Shown here piece by piece: positions 22,136 through 33,725 of a stretch of 64,000 nucleotides of DNA. The notes beneath the pieces were generated by a model. That model was not told the DNA's origin. It saw only the letters and a program-made list of their open reading frames with translations, and searched no databases. This DNA is from Trachythela sp. YZ-2020 (Eukaryota; Cnidaria; Anthozoa; Malacalcyonacea; Clavulariidae), in NCBI GenBank assembly GCA_016169945.1, contig JADLSH010000127.1, forward strand, positions 932,501 to 996,500, read 5' to 3'. Numbering within the stretch: the first letter of the stretch is position 1; each line of letters begins with the position of its first letter. A program made the translations under genes and the position numbers.

Positions 22136-22742
22136 CAAACCAATCGTCAAACAAATACTCAATTACGATTCCATTAGCCACTTACACAAGAAAGGCTCAC
22201 TGACTGTATGTCTACATATGAAACGTATCGATGATAGATAAGAGTCGTAAGATTAGGCAAACCAGCGTGAACAATGGTCAGTGACCATCTGGTGTTCATC
22301 ATAAAATAGAATGCCAGCTAATTCCTCATCATTACCATCTATTGATTAGCAGATTGCCTCTATTGAATCCTCCGTATCATGTTGGCTAAATGCTGGAGAA
22401 TTTTTTGCAGATTTAGCACAGAAGGTCGAGGTCATTAGGGCGAATTAATATATACGTCATCGGCAAAATCATAATCTCAAAGTTTCAAAGACAAAGTTTC
22501 CAAGGCAAAGTTTTAGTACTGAATTGCAACATCCTTTTGCCTACGGTGTAGTACCCTAACTTCGTTTCAACGATGTATACCCTCAAGGAATGTGGCTGCG
22601 TTCTACGGCGTAGGCCAAATATCCTTCAAAATTCAAATCAAAAGGTTTTTAAATTACTACCCTGTCTGTCGCAGTATAAGGTGGCAATAACTTATTAGAT
22701 TACAAGACACTACTACACTACTACTCATTACTAACACAGTCA

Positions 22743-22920
22743 AACCTCGTTTAATTAACGGAGAACGTTTCAAATGTCCGTTGGTGTTAATTAGAGGCGT
22801 CCGCTGTATGGAACTCGGGGGGTGTGATGACGTGTCGCTTGGGAACAGTCGATAAATGTCTGTTGATTAGAGATGTCCGTTGCATGGACAAAGTGGCCGT
22901 TACTTGAATGTTCGATTTCA
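22743..22920. repeat. Possible pogo/Tigger-type DNA transposon remnant
   Basis: CAGTCAAACCTCGTTTAATT looks like the end of a pogo/Tigger element. It is followed by repeated TGTCCGTTGGTGTTAATTAG / TGTCTGTTGATTAGAGATG phrases. No transposase is present. A loosely similar stretch lies at 48853-48960. Confidence 0.4.
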
Positions 22921-24509
22921 AATCCAATACACAATTAGCTATGATGGTACAAAATATATTTAATTGTAACTGGAATTTAAGGCATTTACTTTGTCATGAT
23001 ATTACTCTAATAGTAAATCATCATTCATCACTGCAAAATGATATACTAAACTGACGGTTTCACAATGATCGGAAACGGGAAATCCGGCCTGGCTATAAAT
23101 CATTATAAGAAGATAAAATATATAATTAGCTATTTAATGGATCATGTGTATATAGTTACATGACAAAAGAATGTCAGATTTTATATAAAAGTTTTTTGTT
23201 AATGCATGATGCAATCCATGCTTACGGTAGATTAAATTTGCCCTCTAAATTTGCCGTAACGCTGATTGATTTCAAAACAGATTTAATGACCAACAAATAA
23301 CTAGATATCGTCAGAAAAGTTAAATAATATTTATATTGGATAGCTCTATCAGTTTTAAACTGTTCTCCTTAGAGGTTCTGCAGTAGGAGTCACTCCTTGT
23401 TGATCCACTCAGGTATATTAATGCCTGGGTCTGCCCACGTTTAACTTGATTCTGCACGCCAGTTACGCGCGCGATTAAACATGTACTCATTGTACTGTTG
23501 CCATGAGGAATGCGTCTTGCTGAAATTATGCGAATGTTAAAGCTGTTTCTCTCCCCCCCCCCCTCCCCTTTCAAACACCTGCTAGGCAGGCGTTCGACTT
23601 GCAGCAGGGTAAATCATATGTTTGAATATTATTTTAAGGGTGAAAAGCATCAATAACACATTGAAGTATGTTAGGAATATTTGGAAACCGTTAAACAGAG
23701 AACATCTTTTAATGTTCAGATAAACGATCCTATCATGGAAGACTGCGTAATATCCAGTTTTTATCCACTCATCAAGTGACAACTTTCCGAATTGCCTTGG
23801 TAAACACTAGTATCAAATATACATCTGGTTAATTATATAGATTTTGCTTCCTCTAAGGAATGATTTATGCTGCAGCAGAGCCACTGAAGTAGGCTACCTA
23901 TTTAACGTGCTATTTTTAGCCATATACATCACGTGATCGTTGTTGCCACGGGAACTAACTCTTGGTTAACGGCAAGATACTGTTAGGACAAATGTTAAAA
24001 TACTTGAACGGCAATTTTTTTTTCAATTTTTAACATATTTTCGCTTAATGCCAAATTGAGACCCAGGCATTAATGCACCTGAGCAGTGTTACTACAGGAT
24101 AAAATCAGAGTATTCAGAGAAAACCTGCGGTGTTTGGTAGAGTACAGTCAAACTTGAAGCACTCTTCTCACATGTGAGTGAGACAAAAGTACAAAACTAT
24201 AATCAGACAACTGCATATTGCAGGAATGGAACCCCAGTCACAGAGGCGAAATGTACATGCAGTAACCACTTTTCCACCAAGCTGTGTAAACGGGGTATTT
24301 GTGCTTGCCAGCGTTACACGCAATCTATACTTGTGCCGTTGTGCGCACCGTTCTGCGCATTTTCGTCCTTGTACGCGATGCGCGCCTATCTTTTTACGCA
24401 CGCAGCGACACCGCTGGCACGGAGCTCTCGCGGACTCAGCATTCGGCCACATTGTGTAAATTTTCCAAATTCAAAATTTTCTGTTTGCTTTTGAAAAACC
24501 GTCTTAAAA
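22921..24509. other. Region upstream of NCLN with inverted SINE-2 fragments
   Basis: Minus-strand SINE-2 pieces are at 23335-23425 (GCTCTATCAGTTTTAAACTG) and 24060-24270 (tail TGAGCAGTGTTACTACAGG, head GAACCCCAGTCACAGAGG). Several overlapping open frames around 24170-24540 fall in these pieces and in the NCLN 5' region and are not genes. The last 200 bases should contain the NCLN promoter. Confidence 0.5.
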
Positions 24510-27500
24510 ATGTTAGATCTGGACTTATTGGAGCTTTTTAAGACCTTTCCCATGTGCATGACAGTCTTGGTTGTAATTCCAGTTGCTTTTCTTACTGCTC
24601 CGGCCCATGGAGCGCACGAATTCAAGGCTTTTCGTATGCAACACTATGATTTACACGGTATACATTACGGTGAGTAACGTGAGTTTAATTGTATACGACT
24701 ATATTTTGAATTTAGCGATCAGCCAGTGTTGTTAGTTTGTAGTCTAAGGGTTACTTCAAGGGCAGGGTTTATAAGTAGCTGTTTGTTACATAGAAACAAA
24801 TCAAACAAAGAAATATTATGTAATTTAGAAATTGTGTACTAGCAAGCACATGGTAGCCGTTTAGGATTGTGTTCAGTCACGTGATCAAATTTACCATAAT
24901 TTATATATATGTAGTGGTGGGTTTTAGTAGGTTTTCACTTGTTTCCATCCACCAAACTGACGTTACGCAATTTTCCCGTTCTTCAAATTCGTTTTTCTTG
25001 CTTTTTTTTTAATCGATTTGGTTAGGGTTACATTTATGGGTTAGGGTCAGTTACAAGGCTATTTTAAGGTACGTTCACACGTTGTGATTTGTCAGGCCGA
25101 TTTCAGATGCACGTTAATGATATTTGAAAAATATGTGGCAAACGTCATCTGGTGACATCATCAACTGAAAATATTCGTCATTAACATTCAGCAAAACCTA
25201 AAATCGGCCCGACAAATCGCTGTGTGTGAACGTACCTTCACATTTATTGAAACTTGAGAAAATGACGTCACGTCAGAATGGAATATGGAAACAAGTCACT
25301 GCTGCACCATAGTGCTTAGTTAAACTCTGTGATTGAAGTAAAATATTTCCCCAGGGTGAATGTTCATAAATTTACAACTGATAAGGAAATCATAGTAATT
25401 CTATATTTTACATAAACGTCAATGTAGGTTCCCGAAGTGCTCTTGTCAACATGGAAGCTCGTCCAATTACAGCCGGTACAGTGACCCGCCGATGCATTGT
25501 GGTCAAAATAGGAGAGTTGGTGTACGATCGTTTTAGAGAAATCCTAGGACAAGGAGCTGGCTCAGTTCTTGTTCTTTTGCCAAGGAATATATCTCGATAT
25601 TCTCTTGAAGAAATACAGGTTAAAACATCCACTTTTGATATAGAATATTTTGGCTTTCTAGACTAAGATGAATTTCATTGGTCAACAGAGTTGGGGACAG
25701 AGTGTCTCAATGGTGTATTACACATATTTCCAAATAGCAGGGATGGGTCCAGCTTGATCTGGTAGGAGGGTGCTTAGCAGGCATTGGCCATGAAGAAAGG
25801 CTCCACTAACTGAGCCAGGATGTAACATCACTGAGAGAGCAATGGCAATGTCCTTGGAAAACAGACCCTTGCATGTTCCAAGGGCCAAGTTGGTGGTACT
25901 ATGGATGAAGGGCGCGGGTCTCAAGCTGATCAAAAACGTTTTGAATATAAGGTTGCCTAGATTGTCAAAGAGGCCTTCAAAGGCCCCAAAATAGCAAAGT
26001 ATTAATAGGCATAAATACTGAAACCTCTGTCCAGTGTAAAGAAAAAATAGTCAGGGGATGAATATCTTCAGCCATCCAGATGATGTGCACTCCCAGAAAA
26101 TCCATACCTCCTGTTTTAATCATAGCAGGAATCAAGGCTAAGGTTAAGAATATTCATTTAAATCTTGCAGCAATTACAAGAACTCGAGGAACAAATGCTT
26201 CAGGAAGAAATTCAACCTTCGGTTTATTTTGCTCAAGAAGATTCAGAATTGCTTCAGATTTATGAACACATTAGAAAGGCAACAACAAGTGACCAAGCTG
26301 GCACTGCTGTAGAAGGTATGCTTTCGATTATGTTGATGTTTGAATATGTTTAAACCAAGTGCTACTTGAAATGTTTCTCCATGCTTGTCTTACTCTAGAT
26401 GTCTAACGCCATAGAACTTTATGTGTCACAGGAAAAGTGTAGGGCATTAATTAGTGAAGTTTGACATTTTATTGCATTTCAGCCCTGTTTGATGTGGCGT
26501 CAACAAGTGGTTATCAGATTGTTGCCAGTACTAGCGAGGCTAAACAAATCAAAGATCTTGCCCTCACAAATATTCAGGGTCGTCTAGTTGGTGATGGAAT
26601 AGATGAACAGCTACCAACTATAGCCATTGTAACACATTATGACTCTTTTGGTATTGCTCCAGTAAGTATTAATGCAGCTGTTGATTGCAGCAGCTCCCAG
26701 CTGTGTTATTATTTAACACATTTATTTGGATAAAAAAATAGCGAATATTTACCTAGTAAAACGCAGACATTTAAAGTTGAATCCAAAAAGGCAAGGTACG
26801 AACGGGACTCTTCAAAAAGTTCCCATGCAAGGCACCTGCCGCCCAATTATATTATTATATGTACAATTATATATACATATAGTACACATACGCACGCTCA
26901 CACACAAAACACACACAGACAGGTTACACACAAACGCTTAAAGATAGACTATTAAAACACACATTTATCTTTGCTATTCTCTGTGACAAGGACAGTCACG
27001 CACCAAGGACCAAGTACAGGATAGTTCAACATCATATACTGAGTGTAGAAGTTCTAAATATCTGCGTTTAAGAAAGATATATAACTGCGTTATATGTGTG
27101 TTTAATTTTCTACAAAACTGCACAAATCATTCCTTTGCCTCTCTATACTATAAGTAATTTGTTGAGTATTTTGTTATCCAAGCAAAACAAACAACAACTA
27201 ACTACATAACAACAATTTATTTTACTTATTTCAAATGCATCATGACTATAAAGTATATTCATGTTAGGATAATTTTCTATTTATTCTTTTTCAAGGGTTT
27301 AACAACCGGGGGGGATTCAAATGGCAGTGGTGTTGTAGCGTTGTTAGAAATTGCCAGAATATTTTCAAGGCTATACAATGATGAAGCAACAAAGGGGAAG
27401 TATCCTTTAAATGATTATAATAAAGAAATTCAAGTTATATACCAGACTCTACAAAACTAACTAGATGTATTAAATAATCAACTCCCTGGGAGGGTTCAGT

Positions 27501-30500
27501 TGTTAAATAGAGGACAGTAGTGTGAACTATTCCAGTAGATATTAAGAGGTCAGTAGTGGTGACTAGTCAAGGAGACCGCAGTTGTATTGAGGGTAGTAGT
27601 GGTTAATAGTCCAGTGGCTACATAGAGATCAGTAGGGTGACTAGTCCAGTTGTTGCATAGAGGTCAGTGGTGGTTAATATTCCAGAAGTTACATAGAGAT
27701 CAGTAGTAGTGACTAGTCCAGTTTTTGTATAGAGGTCAGTAATGGTTAATAGTCCAGTAGTTACATAGAGGTCAATAGTAATGACTAGTCCAGAAGTTGC
27801 ATAGATTGACTAGTCCAGAAGTTGCATAGAGGTCAGTAGTGGTTAATAGTCCAGTATTTACATAGAGGTCAGTAGTGGTGACTAGTCCAGAAGTTGCATA
27901 GAGGTCAGTGGTGGTTAATAGTCCAGTAGTTACATAGAGGTCAGTAGTGGTGACTAGTCCAGAAGTTGCATAGAGGCCAGTAGTGGTTAATAGTCCAGTA
28001 GCTTAATAGAGGTCAGTAGTGGTTAATAGTCCAATAGTTACACAGAGGTCAGTGGTGGTAACTAGTCCAGAAGTTGCATAGAGGTCAGTAGTGGGTGATA
28101 GTCCAGTAGTTACATAGAGGTCAGTAGTGGTGACTAGTCCAGTAGTTAAATAGAGGTCAGTGGTGTAGAGTAGTCCAGTATTTGCGTAGAGGTCAGTAGT
28201 CGTTGCTAGTCCCAGAGGTCAGAGTGTTGCTTTTCAGAAATGTTGACACTTATGGAGCACAAAATTAAACTAAAATCTCTCAAATGTATTTAATTGCCAC
28301 CAAATACAAGAACGACTGTCCGTTGACTCAGTTGACCATATGTGCTGCATGCGTGTTTTGTTCAGTGGTTTTGTTTCCTTACATTCAACATTGTCAGATA
28401 CAACATTGTCTTTCTATTGTCCGGAGGTGGAAAATTCAATTATATAGGAACCAGAAAATGGCTTGAAGACCAATTAGACAACTCAGAGACTAGCGTTTTG
28501 AACTATTTTGAACAAGTCGACTATGTACTCTGTCTGGACAGTATTGGTGGCTCTGACCAGCTGTTCATGCACGTCTCAAAACCACCCAAAGAAAACTCTC
28601 CTGGTTTTAGACTTGTTGAAGCTTTCAAAGAAGTTGGCGGACTCTATCCTGATATTAATTTTACACTGGTCCATAAGAAAGTAAATTTGGCAGAAGAGAT
28701 GGTCGCTTGGGAACACGAACGCTTCTCGTTACGTCGTCTCCCTGCTGGCACTTTGTCACATTTTAGTCAACCGAAAGAACCTGGAAGAACATCCATGTTT
28801 CAAACGAAGTATGTTGCACGATTTCTCCTTCAGCCGAATTCGAGCACAGCTAACCGCATCCTATAGGCGGATTTTCCTATTTATTACTAGGGGGGTGCCA
28901 GAAATTTTAGGGGGGTGAGCTGGCGAGGTAACACAAGGCGTCACCAAACGTAGTGCTGCAGGGCTCAGCCCCCACTGAGGTCCAGGGGTGGAGCCGCTGG
29001 TGGGAGGCTAGAAAGCAAAGATTTTCTAGAGCACATCAGAAGGCATTCGAAACAAAAAACGAAGGTTTTAGAAGTTGTCAAGTCAATGAATTTGGCAGGT
29101 CCTTTGAGAGAGTTAAATGCTCATCAACACTCTGCATGTTGGACTATTTATTATGGTGGGGGAGGGGGGGATTGAACGTTTCATTTGGGGGGGATGAAAA
29201 CAAATATTTGGGAGGGTTGCACCACCCCCCCCCCCCACCAGAAAATCCGTCTTCCGAATTCGGTCGTCTTGATGTGTTGTGCAATATTTCTGAATTTACT
29301 TTTTTGATGTTTTGGCATAATTTTTCAGTTCCAGAATTTATAAGAAACTTTCTTATTTTTACCAGGCCCGTTAACTCCAATACGTTAGAGAAACATATTA
29401 AGTTCGTAGCGGAGGCCATCGCGAGGCACATTTATAACACTTCCTCAAAGGTATTTTTACATGTGTTCTTAAATGTAGTATATATGTATATGGTATAGTA
29501 CAGTGATTAGTACATGTGCCTTTCATCTCTGAGACTTGGATAAGAGTTCTTCCAGTTTTCTATCAAACACCACAGTTTTTCTCTGAGTTCTTCAGTTTAC
29601 ATCCTGTAGTAACACTGGATCTCCGGGGAGAACAGTTTAGAACTGATAGAGCTATCCAGTATAAATAAAGTTAGTTTAGTTTAGGTTTCCTCCTGTAGTA
29701 ACACTGAAACAATAATGGATGGCTCTTACTGGACCTCTAGGAAGAACAGTTTAGAACTGACAGAACTATCCAGTATAAATAAAGTTAGTTTAGTTTAAGT
29801 TTCCTCCTGTAGTAACACTGCAGCAATAAGGGATGCTCCTTACTGGACCTCTAGGAAGAACAGTTTAGAAACAACTTATTTATTGTAATGTTACAGTTCT
29901 ATACTAACCCCTTTCTCTATGAATCGCTCTCAATTTGGTTGCTACCATACCTTATTTGAGCCGAGAAGAGAAAGAAGATAAAATGTCTAAGATAAAGTCA
30001 CTTCAAGTTGTTATGTTGCTTGCAGTGAAAGAGACTTAGACGACATTTATGCATTATGAACGTTGTAATTTAATTGTGAACACAAGCTTAATCCGTAAAT
30101 AGAAGCTATGTATAAATGCAACCAGAATATTCTATATATTTATTCAATATATATATTTTATTTTTTAAGGTTTTTCGTAGTCATCCTGAAATTTTCAGCG
30201 GTGGAATGGTACGTTAATTTCGAAACAATCTTCTATAAAACACTTACTCTGTCCTGATGTTAGAATTATACTGTATATTCTATGTTTATAGCACGTTTGA
30301 TGTGTGTTTCAGAGTTTGCATATGGAATTTGTCAAGACATGGTTGTCACATTTGATCAGCAATCCTAGGCCAGTTCAATCTATTACGAAGAATCATCCAT
30401 TGCTGAAAGGCTTAGAACAGGTAATGTAAATAATAAAACTCTCCACACTTTAAACCAAGACCCAAGAGAAACTAGACAATACTATTCCTAGTGAAAATGT

Positions 30501-32175
30501 TTCACAAACGTTTGCCTGAAGAGTAAATTACTGCCTAGTATATTGGTGATTTCATATTTATTTGATTTCTTTAGCACCTTTCAAAATATATAAAGGAAGT
30601 GAAAAGAGTTGCTATCAAAGCTGATAAAAGGTATTAGATTTGAGTTAGATTACCTGATTAAACAGTCATTTCGCCTTAGTCACATGTGAGAATAATGCTT
30701 CCAATTTGACTCAACCGAACACATCCTGGTTTCCCCCATGTATATTCCGGTTTCCACCTGTGATAACACTCAAGCAATGGCTCTTACTGGACCTCTAGGG
30801 AGAACAGTTTTGAACTGATAGAGCTATCTAGTACAAATAAAGTTAGTTTAGTTTAGGTTCCTTCTCTATGATAACACTGGATCAATGAGGGATGGCTCTT
30901 ACTAGAACTCTGGAGAGAACAGTTTAGAACTGATAGAGCTATCCAGTTTAAATAAAGTTAGTTTAGTTTAGGTTTCCTTCTGTAGTAACACTACATTAAT
31001 AAGCGATGACCTCTACTACGTGGATATCTACTACATGGATCTCTAAGGAGATTAGTTTTGAACTGATAGAGATAGCCGACAATTAAATTACCAACCCCTT
31101 TCTCTATGAATCGCTCTCAATTTGGTTGCTACCATACCATATTTGAGTCGAGAAGAGAAAGGAGATAAAATGTCTAAGATAAAGTCACTACAAGTTGTTA
31201 TGTTGCTTGCAGTGAAAGAGACTTAGACGACATTTGAAATGTTTTCTTAGTCAGGAGTAGCTAAAACTATATTCTTCCTATATCAATGAATACAGAATAA
31301 AAGATCACACTGACGATATTGTCATTTTTAGGGATCCTGATTTTGTATTTTACGATGCATTGGAGACGACAATGTTTGCTTACAGGTTAGTAAGGAATCG
31401 TTCTTGAACAACATTTTGTGTTTGCCTTTCACCTCTATAGGACTGAAGTTAAATTTCTGCAATATGCAGTTGTCTGATTATAATTTCCCCTCAGTCGCAT
31501 GTGAGAAGAGTGCTTCCAGTTTGACTCTACCAAGCACCGCAGGTTTTCTCCGGTTAAAAGCTCCTCCTGTAGTAACACTGGGCCAAATAAGTGATGGACC
31601 TCTAGGGAGAACAGTGTAGAACTGATAGAGTTATCCAGTATAAATAAAGTTAGTTTAGACTTTAGTTGAATGTGTTTTCACTTTGATTTGTTTCAGAGTG
31701 AAACCGGCGATCTTTGATCTCTTCCTTGCTGCAGGAATTGCTTCTTATATTGGGCTTTTTTATCTCGCAATTATGGTAAGGTCACCTAACACGTTTTCAC
31801 AATGGTTCCGCTAAGCGGGCCAGCTCGGCTTCCATGTATACAGCCCCTAAAACTCTGTTTTTTATGACTTGATTATGGGTGGCTGGCTTGACTTTGTTTG
31901 TTTGTTTGTTTGTTTGTTTGTTTGTTTGTTTGTTTGTTTGTTTGTTTGTTGTAAGGTTACTGTAGTCGCGTAGCAAACCACTTTCTCTATGAATCGCTCT
32001 CAATTTGGTGCCTACCATACCTAATTTTACTTAATCGAAACCATGGCTCGATGCCATGGAATCTTTATGTATAGTCATTTTATTTTAAACAAATGCATTT
32101 TCTTTTCAGAACTTTCCTATGTTGATTGACATTCTACCAAAGCCATCAGGCGTAATTAAGAGCAAGTATACCTAA
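24510..32175 (+). CDS. NCLN: Nicalin, BOS-complex subunit of the ER multipass translocon
   Basis: Thirteen exons: 24510-24669, 25428-25618, 26171-26315, 26483-26661, 27296-27399, 28398-28808, 29366-29450, 30170-30208, 30313-30420, 30575-30630, 31332-31385, 31697-31775 and 32110-32175. Phases agree and the total gives 558 residues, close to vertebrate nicalin (about 563). An N-terminal signal/anchor (MTVLVVIPVAFLT) precedes a lumenal nicastrin/M28-peptidase-like domain with LVNMEARPITAG, THYDSFGIAP, DSNGSGVVALLEIARIFSRL, SGGGKFNYIGTRKWLED, HKKVNLAEEMVAWEHERFS and RRLPAGTLSH. A single transmembrane helix (FDLFLAAGIASYIGLFYLAI) stands near the C-terminus. Nicalin with NOMO and TMEM147 forms the BOS complex, which helps insert multi-pass proteins at the ER. 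The peptidase-like fold is regarded as non-catalytic. Introns 5, 6, 7, 10 and 12 carry repeats. Confidence 0.95.
25066..25238. mobile_element. Second copy of the inner MITE of 3983-4155, in NCLN intron 1
   Basis: Ends AAGGTACGTTCACAC and GTGTGAACGTACCTT are inverted repeats. The interior (GATTTCAGATGCACGTTAAT and CAGCAAAACCTAAAATCGG) matches the copy near ULK3 at nearly every position. This defines a 173-bp non-autonomous element. Confidence 0.85.
26750..27075. repeat. Dispersed repeat in NCLN intron 4, shared with 34012-34550
   Basis: The phrases CCCATGCAAGGCACCT, CTGTGACAAGGACAGTC(A)C and CACCAAGGACCAAG recur, diverged, at 34080-34400. This suggests the end of a non-LTR element in both places. 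Short CA-rich stretches (about 26880-26935) are included. Confidence 0.45.
27495..28225. repeat. 36-bp minisatellite in NCLN intron 5
   Basis: About 19 imperfect units of GTCCAGTAGTTACATAGAGG plus TCAGTAGTGGTGACTA run through the intron between exons ending 27399 and starting 28398. Alternating 'GTTGCATAG' and 'GTTACATAG' forms suggest a two-unit (72-base) higher period. A CAGCAGATGG-family fragment follows (28235-28355). Confidence 0.85.
28858..29258. mobile_element. Non-autonomous element with GGCGGATTTTC ends and G-rich blocks, NCLN intron 6
   Basis: TATAGGCGGATTTTCC on the left is mirrored by AGAAAATCCGTCTTCC on the right. The inner sequence has several runs of six or more G (plus strand, 28889-29215) and a matching C run (29225-29240). 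Open frames through it on both strands do not resemble proteins. Similar G/C-run sequence occurs at 45530-45625 and 45945-45965. Confidence 0.6.
29505..29880 (+). mobile_element. SINE family 2 copy, NCLN intron 7
   Basis: A degraded head (GTACAGTGATTAGTACATGTG) is followed by three tail units (TAGTAACACTGGATCTCCGG, then AACAGTTTAGAACTGATAGAG and ATAAATAAAGTTAGTTTAG). Confidence 0.75.
29910..30047. repeat. About 140-bp duplicated block, NCLN intron 7 (again at 31093-31232 and in part at 31975-32030)
   Basis: TCTCTATGAATCGCTCTCAA, TTGGTTGCTACCATACC, TAAGATAAAGTCACT and AGTGAAAGAGACTTAGACGA appear in the same order in introns 7 and 10, nearly identical. Only the first two phrases appear in intron 12. 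In both long copies the block directly follows SINE-2 tail units, which suggests that it moved together with them. Confidence 0.8.
30670..31090 (+). mobile_element. SINE family 2 tail array, NCLN intron 10
   Basis: Only part of the head is kept (GCTTCCAATTTGACTCAACC). Three to four tail units follow (ACTGATAGAGCTATC and AATAAAGTTAGTTTAG repeated). Confidence 0.75.
31405..31660 (+). mobile_element. SINE family 2 copy, NCLN intron 11
   Basis: The sequence CTGCAATATGCAGTTGTCTG, AGAAGAGTGCTTCCAGTTTG, ACCGCAGGTTTTCTCCGG and one tail unit define a nearly complete body. It begins soon after the donor at 31386. Confidence 0.75.
31896..31952. repeat. (TTTG)n microsatellite, NCLN intron 12
   Basis: About 13 uninterrupted TTTG units lie just upstream of the third copy of the intronic duplicated block. 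Confidence 0.95.
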
Positions 32176-33102
32176 GAACAGAATGATCTGAATATATTAA
32201 GCTAAGTAATCACTGGTCATTGTGTAATTGACAATTGATAGTGTTTAGGCTGGTTTTGCATTATCAGAGTTTCTTCAAACAAAGTACAATTTGTTCAAGG
32301 AAAAAGTTTGTGAAATTTAAACCTCTTTAAATGACTTTGTCTTTGACCAAAGTGCTACTTCAATGGCCGTCAGAATTTCATTACGCGACTCATGAGAATG
32401 ATATGAAAATGTTAATTTTATTTTTAATCTAATTTTTAAATACAAAAATGGAATGTTGATAATGGATGCTATAATATTAAAATTTTCTTTTGATGGATGT
32501 GATTTAATGAACTTTCTTACAAGGTGAATGTGATTGGTTCTCTCATGGCGTATACTGAAGCTTTTGCCTTATTGTGTAAAATCACATACGTCGAAAGTAG
32601 AAAGGTTGGACAAATGCACGATACCTTAACTTGTTTGGGAATCTCTCACTTCGGTGCTCTCGAACAAAAACCCTAGTAATAAACGATAACAAAGTACTGG
32701 CAGATTCATTAATGACTCGCTAATGTTTCCACAACGACATTTTAATGATGTATTCGTCTTGGGGATCGAATCAGTCTGCATTACGGAGGCTACTAAATGT
32801 ATTGAATTGTTAGTTCATACTCTCGCTTAACAACTGAAACAAGTGTACAAGACATGCGCCCATGCATGATATAGCGTATAGAGTTTAGTATTGTCCACGT
32901 TATAGTTCCACCACTGGCTCGTTTTAAGTCTGTTTTCTACTTCAACCGTGTCAAAACGGACCGTAGCATTTTCTTTTGTGTCGAAGTCTTTAGTTCCACC
33001 CTGCTGCTCAAGAAACAAAGACGTACGCCATGTTTCGGTACGATTGAAGTGGAAAACGAGGGCATATTAACACGCCGAACCAGCTATCCTTGGTGATCCG
33101 AA
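32176..33102. other. Intergenic region between NCLN and the small gene at 33103
   Basis: AT-rich 3' flank of NCLN, then unique sequence. No repeat of the families above and no exon is recognised. Confidence 0.5.
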
Positions 33103-33486
33103 ATGTCTTCCAAACCAAATTCAACGTCCATGGAGTCTAAGGAAAGCCTGAAACTTCCACCATTGTTGTGTATGACACTGAAAGGTCCTAAACAAACATC
33201 CGAGTATGCAACAACATTTTCGCCAAAGCATCGTCTTATCTATCCTGGAGTAAAACTCTCTCCGACCTTTCTGTACCAATGCTCGCGAAATTTCGAAAGC
33301 CGATGGTCCCGCGAAGCACGGCTACCTGGCTTTGTCCCTAGAACCAACACGGGAGCTCTACATGATTATAATTTTGTACACACGCGTGCATTCTACCATC
33401 CACTGAACGACAATAGACAATATTTTACACTCGGAGCTGATTGGGTGTCTGAAACACCGGTGCGAAAGAACAACCCGTTTTCGTAA
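33103..33486 (+). CDS. Small intronless gene of unknown function, possibly frame-shifted near its 3' end
   Basis: The 127-codon frame begins with ATG in GAAATGTCT. The protein is rich in Ser, Pro, Arg and aromatic residues (HRLIYPGVKLSPTFLY, RAFYHPLNDNRQYFTLGADW) and has no signal peptide, membrane segment or cysteine pattern. Such composition is common in small ciliary/axonemal microtubule proteins, but no family is recognised. Just past the stop (33484-33486) the plus-one frame stays open from about 33475 to a TAA near 33621. It reads like coding sequence (FTVERLLMDRSRWPPF, VDLEPYSDSNDVTF), so the real protein may be about 45 residues longer with one base lost near 33470-33480. Reality of the gene is judged from codon texture only. 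Confidence 0.55.
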   Translation: MSSKPNSTSMESKESLKLPPLLCMTLKGPKQTSEYATTFSPKHRLIYPGVKLSPTFLYQCSRNFESRWSREARLPGFVPRTNTGALHDYNFVHTRAFYHPLNDNRQYFTLGADWVSETPVRKNNPFS

Positions 33487-33725
33487 ACATTTAAAGAATT
33501 TTACAGTGGAACGTCTGTTGATGGACAGATCTAGATGGCCTCCATTCACAAGGGAACGGGTGGATTTGGAACCGTACTCAGATTCTAACGATGTCACCTT
33601 TCGCGTGCATGAGCACAGATAACTAAACTACACATCTCTCTTATTATTAGTTTACAAATATGGACAAGGACCGAAGTCCGAACTATAAAATGAGTTTGAA
33701 TATGTCTTCATCTTTGGTGGATTTC

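Noticed and set aside
24168..24541. Overlapping open frames upstream of NCLN
   Set aside because: They overlie an inverted SINE-2 fragment and the NCLN 5' region and show no domain.
33484..33511. 24-base GT...AG 'mini-intron' rescuing the small gene
   Set aside because: Its length is a multiple of three and leaves the same frame with a stop soon after, so it does not reach the neighbouring coding frame. It is also too short for normal splicing.
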